The translations under genes and the position numbers were made by a program. DNA of 9,500 nt from Collinsella aerofaciens (GTDB lineage: Bacteria > Actinomycetota > Coriobacteriia > Coriobacteriales > Coriobacteriaceae): NCBI GenBank assembly GCA_905213325.1, contig CAJMHW010000047.1, positions 1 through 9,500 of the forward strand, read 5' to 3'. The notes beneath the pieces were generated by a model. That model was not told where the DNA came from. It made no database searches and saw only the letters and a program-made list of their open reading frames with translations. This document shows, one piece after another, positions 1-7,052 of this stretch (position 1 is its first letter; every line of letters starts with the position of its first letter).

Positions 1-54
1 GTCCCTTGCGGCGTAGTTCTTATTTAAGCCGTCCAGGTTTTGGGGTGCAGTTCA
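1..54 (+). mobile_element. 3' terminus of an IS3-family (IS150-like) insertion sequence, partial
   Basis: Bases 31-54 read GTCCAGGTTTTGGGGTGCAG followed by TTCA. Read inward from the right this is TGAACTGCACCCCAAAACC then TGGAC, which closely resembles the terminal inverted repeats of IS150-group IS3 elements (TG start, ACTGCACCC, an A-run, then GGAC). Just inside the repeat, a short open frame ends at TAG (14-16), as expected for the end of the transposase OrfB reading towards the repeat. The bulk of the element would lie to the left of base 1, so neither the other inverted repeat nor the target-site duplication can be seen. The outer edge is placed at base 54 because IS3-type ends normally finish with CA. 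The assignment rests on motif recall and not on an alignment. Confidence 0.66.
2..16 (+). CDS. Last codons of a putative IS3-family OrfB transposase (3' end only)
   Basis: The frame TCC CTT GCG GCG TAG encodes Ser-Leu-Ala-Ala-stop, 14 bases before the putative terminal inverted repeat. Many IS150-like OrfB integrases (DDE catalytic domain) end in a short tail of the form ...SLAA, and their stop codon lies within a few tens of bases of the right inverted repeat, so the position and the tail both fit. Only four residues are visible and no catalytic residue lies in the window. The call depends on the adjacent repeat and is weak alone. Confidence 0.35.
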   Translation, partial: SLAA

Positions 55-81
55 ATGTGCTTGAGGGCGCCTTTTGCTTGA
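55..81. other. Residual rpoD 3' flank, no recognisable terminator
   Basis: These 27 bases lie between the putative IS end and the rpoD stop codon. They contain a 6-base direct repeat, GCTTGA at 59-64 and again at 76-81, and a small palindrome GGCGCC at 66-71. Reading downstream of rpoD on the minus strand there is no GC-rich hairpin followed by a T-run. The four T bases at 72-75 sit on the plus strand beside a stem of only 3 base pairs, too short to act as an intrinsic terminator. The native rpoD terminator may have been displaced by the insertion or may lie further left. Confidence 0.45.
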
Positions 82-1425
<1,344 letters not shown>

Positions 1426-1430
1426 AGATT

Positions 1431-1437
1431 CTCCCTT
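1431..1437 (-). promoter_or_regulatory. Ribosome binding site that favours the GTG start of rpoD
   Basis: The minus strand reads AAGGGAG here, then AATCT, then GTG at 1425-1423. This is a good Shine-Dalgarno match with a 5-base spacer. It lies inside the coding sequence if the upstream ATG (1440-1438) is used, and no comparable purine-rich site precedes that ATG. It is therefore the main evidence for the shorter 447-residue RpoD. Confidence 0.65.
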
Positions 1438-1457
1438 CATAGTCCACAGGACTCAAT

Positions 1458-1466
1458 ACTTTAGCA
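1458..1466 (-). promoter_or_regulatory. Putative extended -10 promoter of rpoD
   Basis: The minus strand carries TGC followed by TAAAGT, which matches the extended -10 pattern TGnTATAAT at four of six hexamer positions. The expected transcription start is near 1451-1452. That leaves a leader of about 26 bases before the GTG at 1425, enough to hold the AAGGGAG site, but only about 11 bases before the upstream ATG. No good TTGACA-like -35 lies at 16-18 bases, although TTGGGT occurs at a 20-base spacing (1489-1484). The extended -10 could compensate. This is a motif-based call only. Confidence 0.4.
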
Positions 1467-1479
1467 CACGCAGTGACGT

Positions 1480-1507
1480 CTATACCCAAAAAGAGGTCTG
1501 GATATAG
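1480..1507. repeat. Imperfect inverted repeat in the dnaG-rpoD intergenic region
   Basis: CTATACCC (1480-1487) and GGATATAG (1500-1507) are inverted copies with one mismatch, separated by 12 bases. In minus-strand RNA the arms CUAUAUCC and GGGUAUAG could form an 8-bp stem with one U-G pair and a 12-base loop that contains a U-run. It lies upstream of the putative extended -10 and overlaps a weaker candidate promoter (TGGTCA at 1529-1524, 17 bases, TATATC at 1506-1501). It could be an operator, an RNA hairpin or chance. It is not a normal intrinsic terminator, because the T-run lies in the loop and not after the stem. Confidence 0.35.
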
Positions 1508-1535
1508 GCGAGAATACGCTGGTTGACCACAACAT

Positions 1536-3650
1536 CTAGGCCTGGTCGGCGCCCGCAGTCTCCAAACCGATCAAACGGAACGGGTCGGCCACGCCGCCAA
1601 TCGACTTTTCGAGTTCGCGCTGACGCTGCGTGTCCTGCACCGCCTGCATGGTCAGCACACGCCGCGCCTCGTCATCGAGCGAATGGTCCCGGCGCAGCTT
1701 AGCCTGTGCGGATCGCATGCGGCGCTTGATGGTATAGAGCTCGAGCGTGTCAAGCATAAAGACGATGTTCGTCTCGGTGGGGTGTTTGCTTGTCGCCGAG
1801 ATGCGTCCGGCACTGACAAGCGATGCCGCCTCGGGACATACCGCGCGAGCCGCATCCATGCAGGCCGCAGGATCGGTGCCCGGGGGCGTCGCCAGTACGG
1901 CCCATGCAATCGACTCGTGACGCGGGTCGACCCACTCGATGGAGCAGATGCGATCGGCATACGTGCGGAACAAGTCGGGGTAGCTGGTGAGCATCGTCAG
2001 CAACTCGCGCTCCCCCGCCAGCGACTTCCGCTCCAGATCGGTGAGCACGATCGGCATCGCCGGAGCTGCGGGGCCAGCCGAAGCATCGGCAACCGAAATC
2101 GCACCATCCATCCCCGTCGGCACATCAATCGGAGGCAGGTCGTCGTCAACCTCTACCGGCGCGGCGCCATAGGCGTCGAGCGGAACGTAGTCGTACGGCT
2201 CCTCCTCGACCGGCGCAGAGACCGGCGGCGTCGCACCCGACGCCCAAGCGCCGCGAGGCGCCCCCTGCGAACCAGACGCCCGACCGCCTGCGTTTCCGGA
2301 GCGCTCGGCCTGTGCCCTCTGGCGCTCATAGCTCTGCTCACGGCGGCGCTCCGCATCCTCGCGCTTGGCGACTTCGCGAAACACGCGGCCCGAGCTCGCG
2401 CGCACCGTCTCCAGATCCAAACCCAACAGGTCGGCAATCTGGATAAAGTACGTGTCGATCATGTAGCTGTCGCGCAGCGGATAGATAAGCGTCAGAGCAT
2501 CTTCGAGCGCCTTGGCGCGACCGCCCGGCGTGGTAATATCGCTCGACTCCTGCAGCGAACGGTACACGAAGTCCATGAGCGGCTCGGCGGCGTCAATGCG
2601 TTTCTGCAGCTCCTCTCCGCCGTGCGCCGTGATGAACTCCATGGGATCGTTGCCGTCGGGCAGGACCACGCAGCGAAGGTCCATCGAATCCTGCTCGATA
2701 AACTGAATCGCGCGTCGGGCAGCCTTTTGGCCGGCGGCGTCGCCATCGAACATATATACAATGCGCTTGGCAAAACGGGTGAGCGTCTTTACATGATGTT
2801 CCGTCAGCGCCGTGCCCAGCGTGGCGACGACGTTTTTGATCCCCGCCTCCCAGCAGGCGATGCAGTCGGTATAGCCCTCAACCACGATGGCGGTATCTTG
2901 CGCGACGATAAACTCCTTGGCCCAGTTAAAACCATAGAGGTTTCGCTTTTTATGGAACACGCTCGTCTCGGCGGTGTTGAGGTACTTAGGCTGACCGTCA
3001 CCCATGATGCGCCCGCCAAAGGCGATGTTATGCCCCTGCTCATCAAAAATAGGGAACATCACGCGGTCGTAAAAGCGGTCGGCAAGCTGTCCGCGCCCAC
3101 GGCTGACAGCCACGTTGGCGTCGATCATCTCCTGCGGGGTAAAGCCCGCCTGCGACAGATGAGCCACCAACATGTTGCGACCCGGTGCAAAGCCCAGACA
3201 GTAACGGCGACAGACATCGCCGCCCATACCGCGGCTGGCAAAGTACTCACGCGGCCGGCCGTCCTTACCGCGCATGAGCATGGTGTGGTAGAACTGAGCC
3301 GTCTCGGCGCATAGGTCGTAGATGCGAGCACGCTTGGTGCCACGCTCGCGACGGGCGCCGGTATCGTGTAGCTCAATGCCGGCACGATCGGCAAGGTAGC
3401 GTATCGACTCGGGAAAGCTCAGGTTTTCGCGCTTCATAATATAGGTGAAGACGTCGCCGCCCTCACCGCAGCCAAAGCAATGCCACACCTGCGTGGCAGG
3501 GATAATGTGAAAGGACGGCGTCTTTTCGCCATGGAAAGGGCAGCAGCCCCAAAACTCGTGGCCTCGGGGCTTGAGCTCAACCGTTTCCTGCACGATAGCA
3601 ACCAGATCGGACGCAGCGCGTACCTGGTCTTTTTCCTCATCGCTAATCAC
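1536..3650 (-). CDS. dnaG: DNA primase DnaG
   Basis: Synthesises RNA primers for replication and works with the replicative helicase at the fork. It has 704 residues, against about 580-600 for E. coli and B. subtilis DnaG. The N-terminal CHC2 zinc-binding domain shows CPFHGEKTPSF followed by HCFGCGEGGD, with likely ligands Cys37, His40, Cys58 and Cys61. The core follows at about 120-250, including RFYDRVMFPIFDEQG and GGRIMG. The Toprim domain shows VVEGYTD (catalytic Glu258) and MFDGDAAG (metal-binding Asp302 and Asp304). Residues about 432-535 form a low-complexity linker rich in Arg, Ala, Gly, Pro and acidic residues. A helical C-terminal domain (about 536-704) should be the helicase-binding part and is poorly conserved in sequence. 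The GTG start at 3650 fits the family, as the protein opens MISDEEKDQVRAASDLV like other primases, and it has a strong ribosome site. It overlaps the end of ribF by 8 bases. Its extra length comes mostly from the linker. Confidence 0.97.
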   Translation of the reverse strand: MISDEEKDQVRAASDLVAIVQETVELKPRGHEFWGCCPFHGEKTPSFHIIPATQVWHCFGCGEGGDVFTYIMKRENLSFPESIRYLADRAGIELHDTGARRERGTKRARIYDLCAETAQFYHTMLMRGKDGRPREYFASRGMGGDVCRRYCLGFAPGRNMLVAHLSQAGFTPQEMIDANVAVSRGRGQLADRFYDRVMFPIFDEQGHNIAFGGRIMGDGQPKYLNTAETSVFHKKRNLYGFNWAKEFIVAQDTAIVVEGYTDCIACWEAGIKNVVATLGTALTEHHVKTLTRFAKRIVYMFDGDAAGQKAARRAIQFIEQDSMDLRCVVLPDGNDPMEFITAHGGEELQKRIDAAEPLMDFVYRSLQESSDITTPGGRAKALEDALTLIYPLRDSYMIDTYFIQIADLLGLDLETVRASSGRVFREVAKREDAERRREQSYERQRAQAERSGNAGGRASGSQGAPRGAWASGATPPVSAPVEEEPYDYVPLDAYGAAPVEVDDDLPPIDVPTGMDGAISVADASAGPAAPAMPIVLTDLERKSLAGERELLTMLTSYPDLFRTYADRICSIEWVDPRHESIAWAVLATPPGTDPAACMDAARAVCPEAASLVSAGRISATSKHPTETNIVFMLDTLELYTIKRRMRSAQAKLRRDHSLDDEARRVLTMQAVQDTQRQRELEKSIGGVADPFRLIGLETAGADQA

Positions 3651-4650
3651 GGATGCTCACCTCCTGCTCACCCAAGTTGTGGCGAATATCGTCAATATTG
3701 CCCTCGACGGTCGCGATCAACTCGTCCAGCGAATCGAACACGCGCGACGGGCGCAGCCAGCGCGTAAACGCCAGCGAAACGGACGCACCGTACAAGTCGC
3801 CCGTATACCCAATCAAATTAGCCTCCAGATGCGCCGAGGCGGCGTCGTCGGCATACGTCGGCGGCAGGCCCACGTTGACGGCAGCGGGCCATACGGTATC
3901 GTCGACCAGCACGAGGCCCTCGTAAACGCCATCGGCAGGCACCTGAATGCCATCGGGCACCTGAATGTTTGCCGTGGGAAAGCCCATGTCAGAGCCCTGA
4001 TGACGACCGCCGGCAACGACGCCGCGCAGCATGTACGGACGTCCGAGCAACTCGGCGGCAAGCTCAACATGACCCTGGCGCAGCTCCTGGCGAATACGGG
4101 TGGCGCAGATCGTCTGGCCATCAACGCACAGCAGCTCGTGGCCATAGACATCAACACCGCGCTCGGCACCCCATACCTGCATCTCGGCAACGCCCGAAGC
4201 TCCGCCATGGCCGAGTCTAAAGTCGCTGCCCACGCGAATCGAGCGGATGTCGACAACGCGCGACAGCAGCGAGAGAAAACCGACATGATCGAGTGCCGCC
4301 ACCGCGGGCGTAAAAGGAACGGCAACAACCGCATCGACCCCGGTGAGAGCCAGGGCATGCAGGCGGTCGGCCGTCGTCATCAGTTTTTGAGCGGGCGAAG
4401 GACTCACCACGACGTCCGGATCGGGATCGAAGGTGACAACAACTGCGAGGCAGTTATGGGCACGGGCGTCGCGAACCACCGCGTCAATAAGTTCGCGGTG
4501 TCCCCGATGCACTCCATCGAACACGCCGATGCCAATCGAGGCAGCACCTAAACGCCCGCACCCATCAAACGCGGCGGCGGGAACGATGCGCGCCTCGCCC
4601 GACTCGCCCGCGAAAAAGATACGCGCGAGCTCGTGGGGGGCCAGCATCAT
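3643..4650 (-). CDS. ribF: Bifunctional riboflavin kinase / FAD synthetase RibF
   Basis: Converts riboflavin to FMN (kinase) and FMN to FAD (adenylyltransferase) in the cytoplasm. It has 335 residues, slightly above the usual 305-320. The N-terminal nucleotidyltransferase domain carries GVFDGVHRGH (42-51), TFDPDP (73-78), VGSDFRLGHG (140-149) and ATRIRQELRQG (183-193) before LLGRPY. The C-terminal kinase domain has GFPTAN (223-228), NVGLPPT (259-265) and Glu276 within HLEANLIGYTGDLYG. That Glu fits the conserved catalytic acid. NVGLPPT departs from the usual NxGxRPT by lacking the Arg, and the following segment lacks the common LLDF. Both domains look full length. The ATG start overlaps the truB stop as ATGA (4650-4647). 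A second Met codon follows at once, and the ribosome site is weak (GGCGGTG), so initiation probably relies on coupling to truB. dnaG begins inside its last codons. Confidence 0.95.
   Translation of the reverse strand: MMLAPHELARIFFAGESGEARIVPAAAFDGCGRLGAASIGIGVFDGVHRGHRELIDAVVRDARAHNCLAVVVTFDPDPDVVVSPSPAQKLMTTADRLHALALTGVDAVVAVPFTPAVAALDHVGFLSLLSRVVDIRSIRVGSDFRLGHGGASGVAEMQVWGAERGVDVYGHELLCVDGQTICATRIRQELRQGHVELAAELLGRPYMLRGVVAGGRHQGSDMGFPTANIQVPDGIQVPADGVYEGLVLVDDTVWPAAVNVGLPPTYADDAASAHLEANLIGYTGDLYGASVSLAFTRWLRPSRVFDSLDELIATVEGNIDDIRHNLGEQEVSIRD
3660..3665 (-). promoter_or_regulatory. Ribosome binding site of dnaG (supports a GTG start)
   Basis: A perfect AGGAGG on the minus strand lies 9 bases before the GTG at 3650-3648, inside the last codons of ribF. 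It settles the non-ATG start of dnaG and shows that dnaG is read from the same message as ribF. The site may let dnaG be initiated efficiently even if coupling to ribF is poor. Confidence 0.75.
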
Positions 4651-5579
4651 CGAACACCGCCAATTGTCTGCGGAAACACGTGCTCCATCACAAAGCGACC
4701 GTCCTCAATGCGGGCAAGCGCCTTGAGCCCACCATCGAGCACCAGCGCAAACGGCGCCTTCGAAGCATCGAAGTCGATAAGCGCGCGGTCAACGGGAATG
4801 CGCCTGCCGCAGAGCAGGTCATCGGCAAGGTTGCCCGGCAAGTCGACACGCGTGGCGCCCAGGGCCGCGATGGGGTCCAACGCAAAGCCGGCCGCAGACT
4901 CGGGAGAGAGCTCCTCCACCGCGTGACAGACACCAATGGAAACCACGCCGGATGCCGTCCGGCGTAGCGCGGAAATGTGCGCGGCGCTATCGCACGCACG
5001 ACCCAGGTCACGGGCAAGCGCACGGATATAGGTGCCCTTACTTACCGAGAATGCCACGGTCCAAACACACGTATCGGCCTCGCCGCTCATGGCGATCAGA
5101 TCGGCGGCATACACCTCGACGGGACGCGGGGGCAGGTCAACGGCATTGCCCTCACGCGCAGACTTGTACGCGCGAACGCCGTTGACCGAGATGGCCGAGA
5201 ATGCCGGCGGGACCTGCATCTGCGGCCCCAGCATAGCAGCCAGCTGTTCACGGGCGTAGGCCATGTCGTGCAGCTCGGGGGCAACGGAAACGGTGCGAGC
5301 GGCCTCGCCCTCCGCATCGTCGGTATTGGTCTCGACGCCAAACGAAATGTCGGCGACGTAGCTTTTCGTGTCGAGGGTGAGCATGCCCAGCAGACGCGTG
5401 GCCTGACCCACGCCCACCACCATGACGCCGGATGCCATGGGGTCGAGCGTGCCGGCATGACCGACGCGCCGCTCATGGAGGGCGCGTCGGCATTGTGAGA
5501 CCACGTCGTGGGACGTGCAGCCCACCGGTTTATCGACGGCGAGCAGCATATTCAATTGAGAAGGCGTACGACGAGCCAT
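4647..5579 (-). CDS. truB: tRNA pseudouridine(55) synthase TruB
   Basis: Isomerises U55 to pseudouridine in the T-loop of tRNAs and also acts as a tRNA-folding chaperone. It has 310 residues, normal for the family. The N-terminus shows LLAVDKPVGCTSHDVV (12-27). The catalytic motif VGHAGTLDPMASGVMVVGVG places the nucleophile at Asp46. SKGTYIRALARDLG is the conserved later motif, followed by a short PUA-like C-terminal domain. The ATG at 5579 lies 15 bases after the nrnA stop. Its ribosome site is poor: GGATGG ends only 3 bases before the ATG. Met11 (5549) is an alternative start closer to the conserved LLAVDKP segment but has no better site. The stop overlaps the ribF start by 4 bases. The truB-ribF pair is a widely conserved neighbourhood. 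Confidence 0.97.
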   Translation of the reverse strand: MARRTPSQLNMLLAVDKPVGCTSHDVVSQCRRALHERRVGHAGTLDPMASGVMVVGVGQATRLLGMLTLDTKSYVADISFGVETNTDDAEGEAARTVSVAPELHDMAYAREQLAAMLGPQMQVPPAFSAISVNGVRAYKSAREGNAVDLPPRPVEVYAADLIAMSGEADTCVWTVAFSVSKGTYIRALARDLGRACDSAAHISALRRTASGVVSIGVCHAVEELSPESAAGFALDPIAALGATRVDLPGNLADDLLCGRRIPVDRALIDFDASKAPFALVLDGGLKALARIEDGRFVMEHVFPQTIGGVR

Positions 5580-5594
5580 GTACCATCCAAAAAG

Positions 5595-6638
5595 TTAGAG
5601 CTCGACGGTCACCGAAGCGGGATCCTCCCCCACCAGCTCGGCCAGCATGGGAAGTGCCACGGCGAGCGTCTCGCGAATCGTTCCGTTGTTGGTAAAGCCG
5701 GCGGCGGCATGATGCCCGCCACCGCCAAAGTTGGCAGCGATCTGGGACACATCGAGGTCACCCTTGGAGCGCAGGTTGCCGCGCACCTTGGTATCGCCGT
5801 CGATGCCCTTTAAGAACAGACATACCTCGACGCCCATTACCGAACGCACCACATCGACCAGACCGTCACATTCATCCGAGGTGACGCCGCAGGCCTCAAG
5901 GTCGCTCTGGAAGGCATAGCTATACGCCACGCGCCCGTGCGCGACCGTCTTAATACGGCCCATGACAATAGACTTGAGGTGCAAAAACTCGACGCGCATG
6001 CTCTGGTAGACCTCGAGCGCGACACGAGCCGGATCGGCACCATGTGCTACCAGGCGCGAAGCCGCGTGGAACGCGGCAGCATCGGCGTTCTGGTACTGGA
6101 AACGACCGGTGTCGGTCACCAAGCCGCACAGCAAGCAAGTCGCAACGCCATCACGGGCGACGATGCCGCAATTATCCAAGAAACGGTCGATAATCATGGC
6201 GCAGGCCGCGGCATCGACACGCCTCAGGCTCAGCTCGGTAAACTCCTCGCGCGCCGGATGGTGATCGAAGCACACCACATGCTTGGAGCGACGAAGTACC
6301 TCGGCCGAGTTGTTGAGGCGCTCGACGACCGGCACATCCACCGAGATAAACAGGTCCGGATTGCCGGTATACGCAGATGCGGGCACCAAGCGATCGGCGC
6401 CCTCCATAAAGCGGTAGATGCGCGGCACCGGATCATCGTCTGCCAGCAGCAGCGCAATGTCCTTGTTGGGGAAAAACTTCATAAGCGATAAGCCCAGACC
6501 CAGCACGGAGCCCAGGGCGTCACCATCGGGAGACGTATGTCCCGAAATCGCAATGGAGGACGCACCCTCGATGAGCTCGAGGATGCGTCGCGTAATATCT
6601 GCAGACTCGCCAGCGGCGAGATCAGCGGAATTAGTCAT
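5595..6638 (-). CDS. nrnA: DHH-family bifunctional oligoribonuclease / pAp phosphatase NrnA
   Basis: Predicted to degrade 2-5 nt RNA fragments (nanoRNA) and to dephosphorylate 3'-phosphoadenosine 5'-phosphate. This role is known for B. subtilis NrnA and is inferred here. It has 347 residues, with a DHH domain followed by a DHHA1 domain. Metal-binding motifs in order are GHTSPDGDALGS (His34, Asp38, Asp40), SVDVP (Asp101), FDHHPA (Asp125, His126, His127) and LVTDTGRF (Asp176). The DHHA1 substrate motif GGGGHHAAAGF starts at residue 305. No DHH catalytic position is missing. The ATG lies within the end of rbfA (shared ATGACTAA, 8-base overlap), preceded by AGGAGG with a 9-base spacer. A DHH gene between rbfA and truB is common in Gram-positive bacteria. 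A c-di-NMP phosphodiesterase role is possible, but a GdpP-type membrane and GGDEF-like region is absent. Confidence 0.93.
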   Translation of the reverse strand: MTNSADLAAGESADITRRILELIEGASSIAISGHTSPDGDALGSVLGLGLSLMKFFPNKDIALLLADDDPVPRIYRFMEGADRLVPASAYTGNPDLFISVDVPVVERLNNSAEVLRRSKHVVCFDHHPAREEFTELSLRRVDAAACAMIIDRFLDNCGIVARDGVATCLLCGLVTDTGRFQYQNADAAAFHAASRLVAHGADPARVALEVYQSMRVEFLHLKSIVMGRIKTVAHGRVAYSYAFQSDLEACGVTSDECDGLVDVVRSVMGVEVCLFLKGIDGDTKVRGNLRSKGDLDVSQIAANFGGGGHHAAAGFTNNGTIRETLAVALPMLAELVGEDPASVTVEL

Positions 6639-7041
6639 CTAAAGCTGCCTCCTGGGCGGCATCCGCTATGGGATAGCCGTCCTCGTCCTTTTCGATCGCC
6701 AGCGTGGCCGGAACGTTTTCCAGCGCACGCGTGATGCGCTCGGCCTCATCGGTCGAGCGATCGATGCGAAAATCGAGCTCGGGCGTGACACGCCAATCGA
6801 GCGAGCGAGCCAACAGGCTGCGAATACGGCCTTTGGCGCTGGCGAGCGCCTCCATGACCTCGTCGTAGCGGCTCGCATCGCACGACACGTATACGCGCGC
6901 GAACGAACGGTCCACCGCGACCTCGACCGCAGTCAGGGTGACCAGGTCGAGGCGCGGATCGGAAACCTCAAAGAGCAGGATATAACCGAGCTTCTCGCGA
7001 AGCTGCTCGCCCAGTCGGCGGGTTGCCTGCGTTTGCTTCAT
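6631..7041 (-). CDS. rbfA: 30S ribosome-binding factor RbfA
   Basis: Binds the immature 30S subunit and assists 16S rRNA 5'-end processing, with a role in cold growth. It has 136 residues, at the long end for the family, and forms a single KH-like domain. Family hallmarks are the N-terminal RRLGEQLREKLGYIL, then EVSDPRLDLVTLTAVEVAVD and ARVYVSC, then a segment ending PELDFRIDRSTDEAERI that matches the usual ...P.l.F..D.S.e...rI ending. The tail beyond about residue 115, DEDGYPIADAAQEAALDD, is acidic and variable. The ATG lies 11 bases after the infB stop. The ribosome site is a G-run (GGGGG, 7053-7049), which begins at the final G of the infB TAG stop and stands 7 bases before the start. The last codons hold the nrnA ribosome site and start. 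Confidence 0.96.
   Translation of the reverse strand: MKQTQATRRLGEQLREKLGYILLFEVSDPRLDLVTLTAVEVAVDRSFARVYVSCDASRYDEVMEALASAKGRIRSLLARSLDWRVTPELDFRIDRSTDEAERITRALENVPATLAIEKDEDGYPIADAAQEAALDD
6648..6653 (-). promoter_or_regulatory. Ribosome binding site of nrnA inside rbfA
   Basis: AGGAGG on the minus strand stands 9 bases before the nrnA ATG (6638-6636), in the codons for the last residues of rbfA. It fixes the nrnA start and the overlap of the two genes. Confidence 0.7.
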
Positions 7042-7052
7042 AGCGCTACCCC

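Noticed and set aside
66..75. GGCGCC followed by TTTT as a terminator for the IS side
   Set aside because: The palindrome gives at most a 3-bp stem with no loop, too small to terminate transcription.
1480..1507. Inverted repeat after dnaG as an intrinsic terminator
   Set aside because: The stem is AT-rich with one wobble pair, and the T-run is in the loop and not after the stem, so it does not have terminator architecture.
1683..3314. 543-codon open frame on the plus strand opposite dnaG
   Set aside because: Its Arg/His/Gly-rich composition is typical of antisense frames in GC-rich genes. There is no recognisable domain, and it is fully covered by primase.
3571..4551. 326-codon open frame on the plus strand opposite ribF
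   Set aside because: It is antisense to clear RibF motifs and has no domain of its own.
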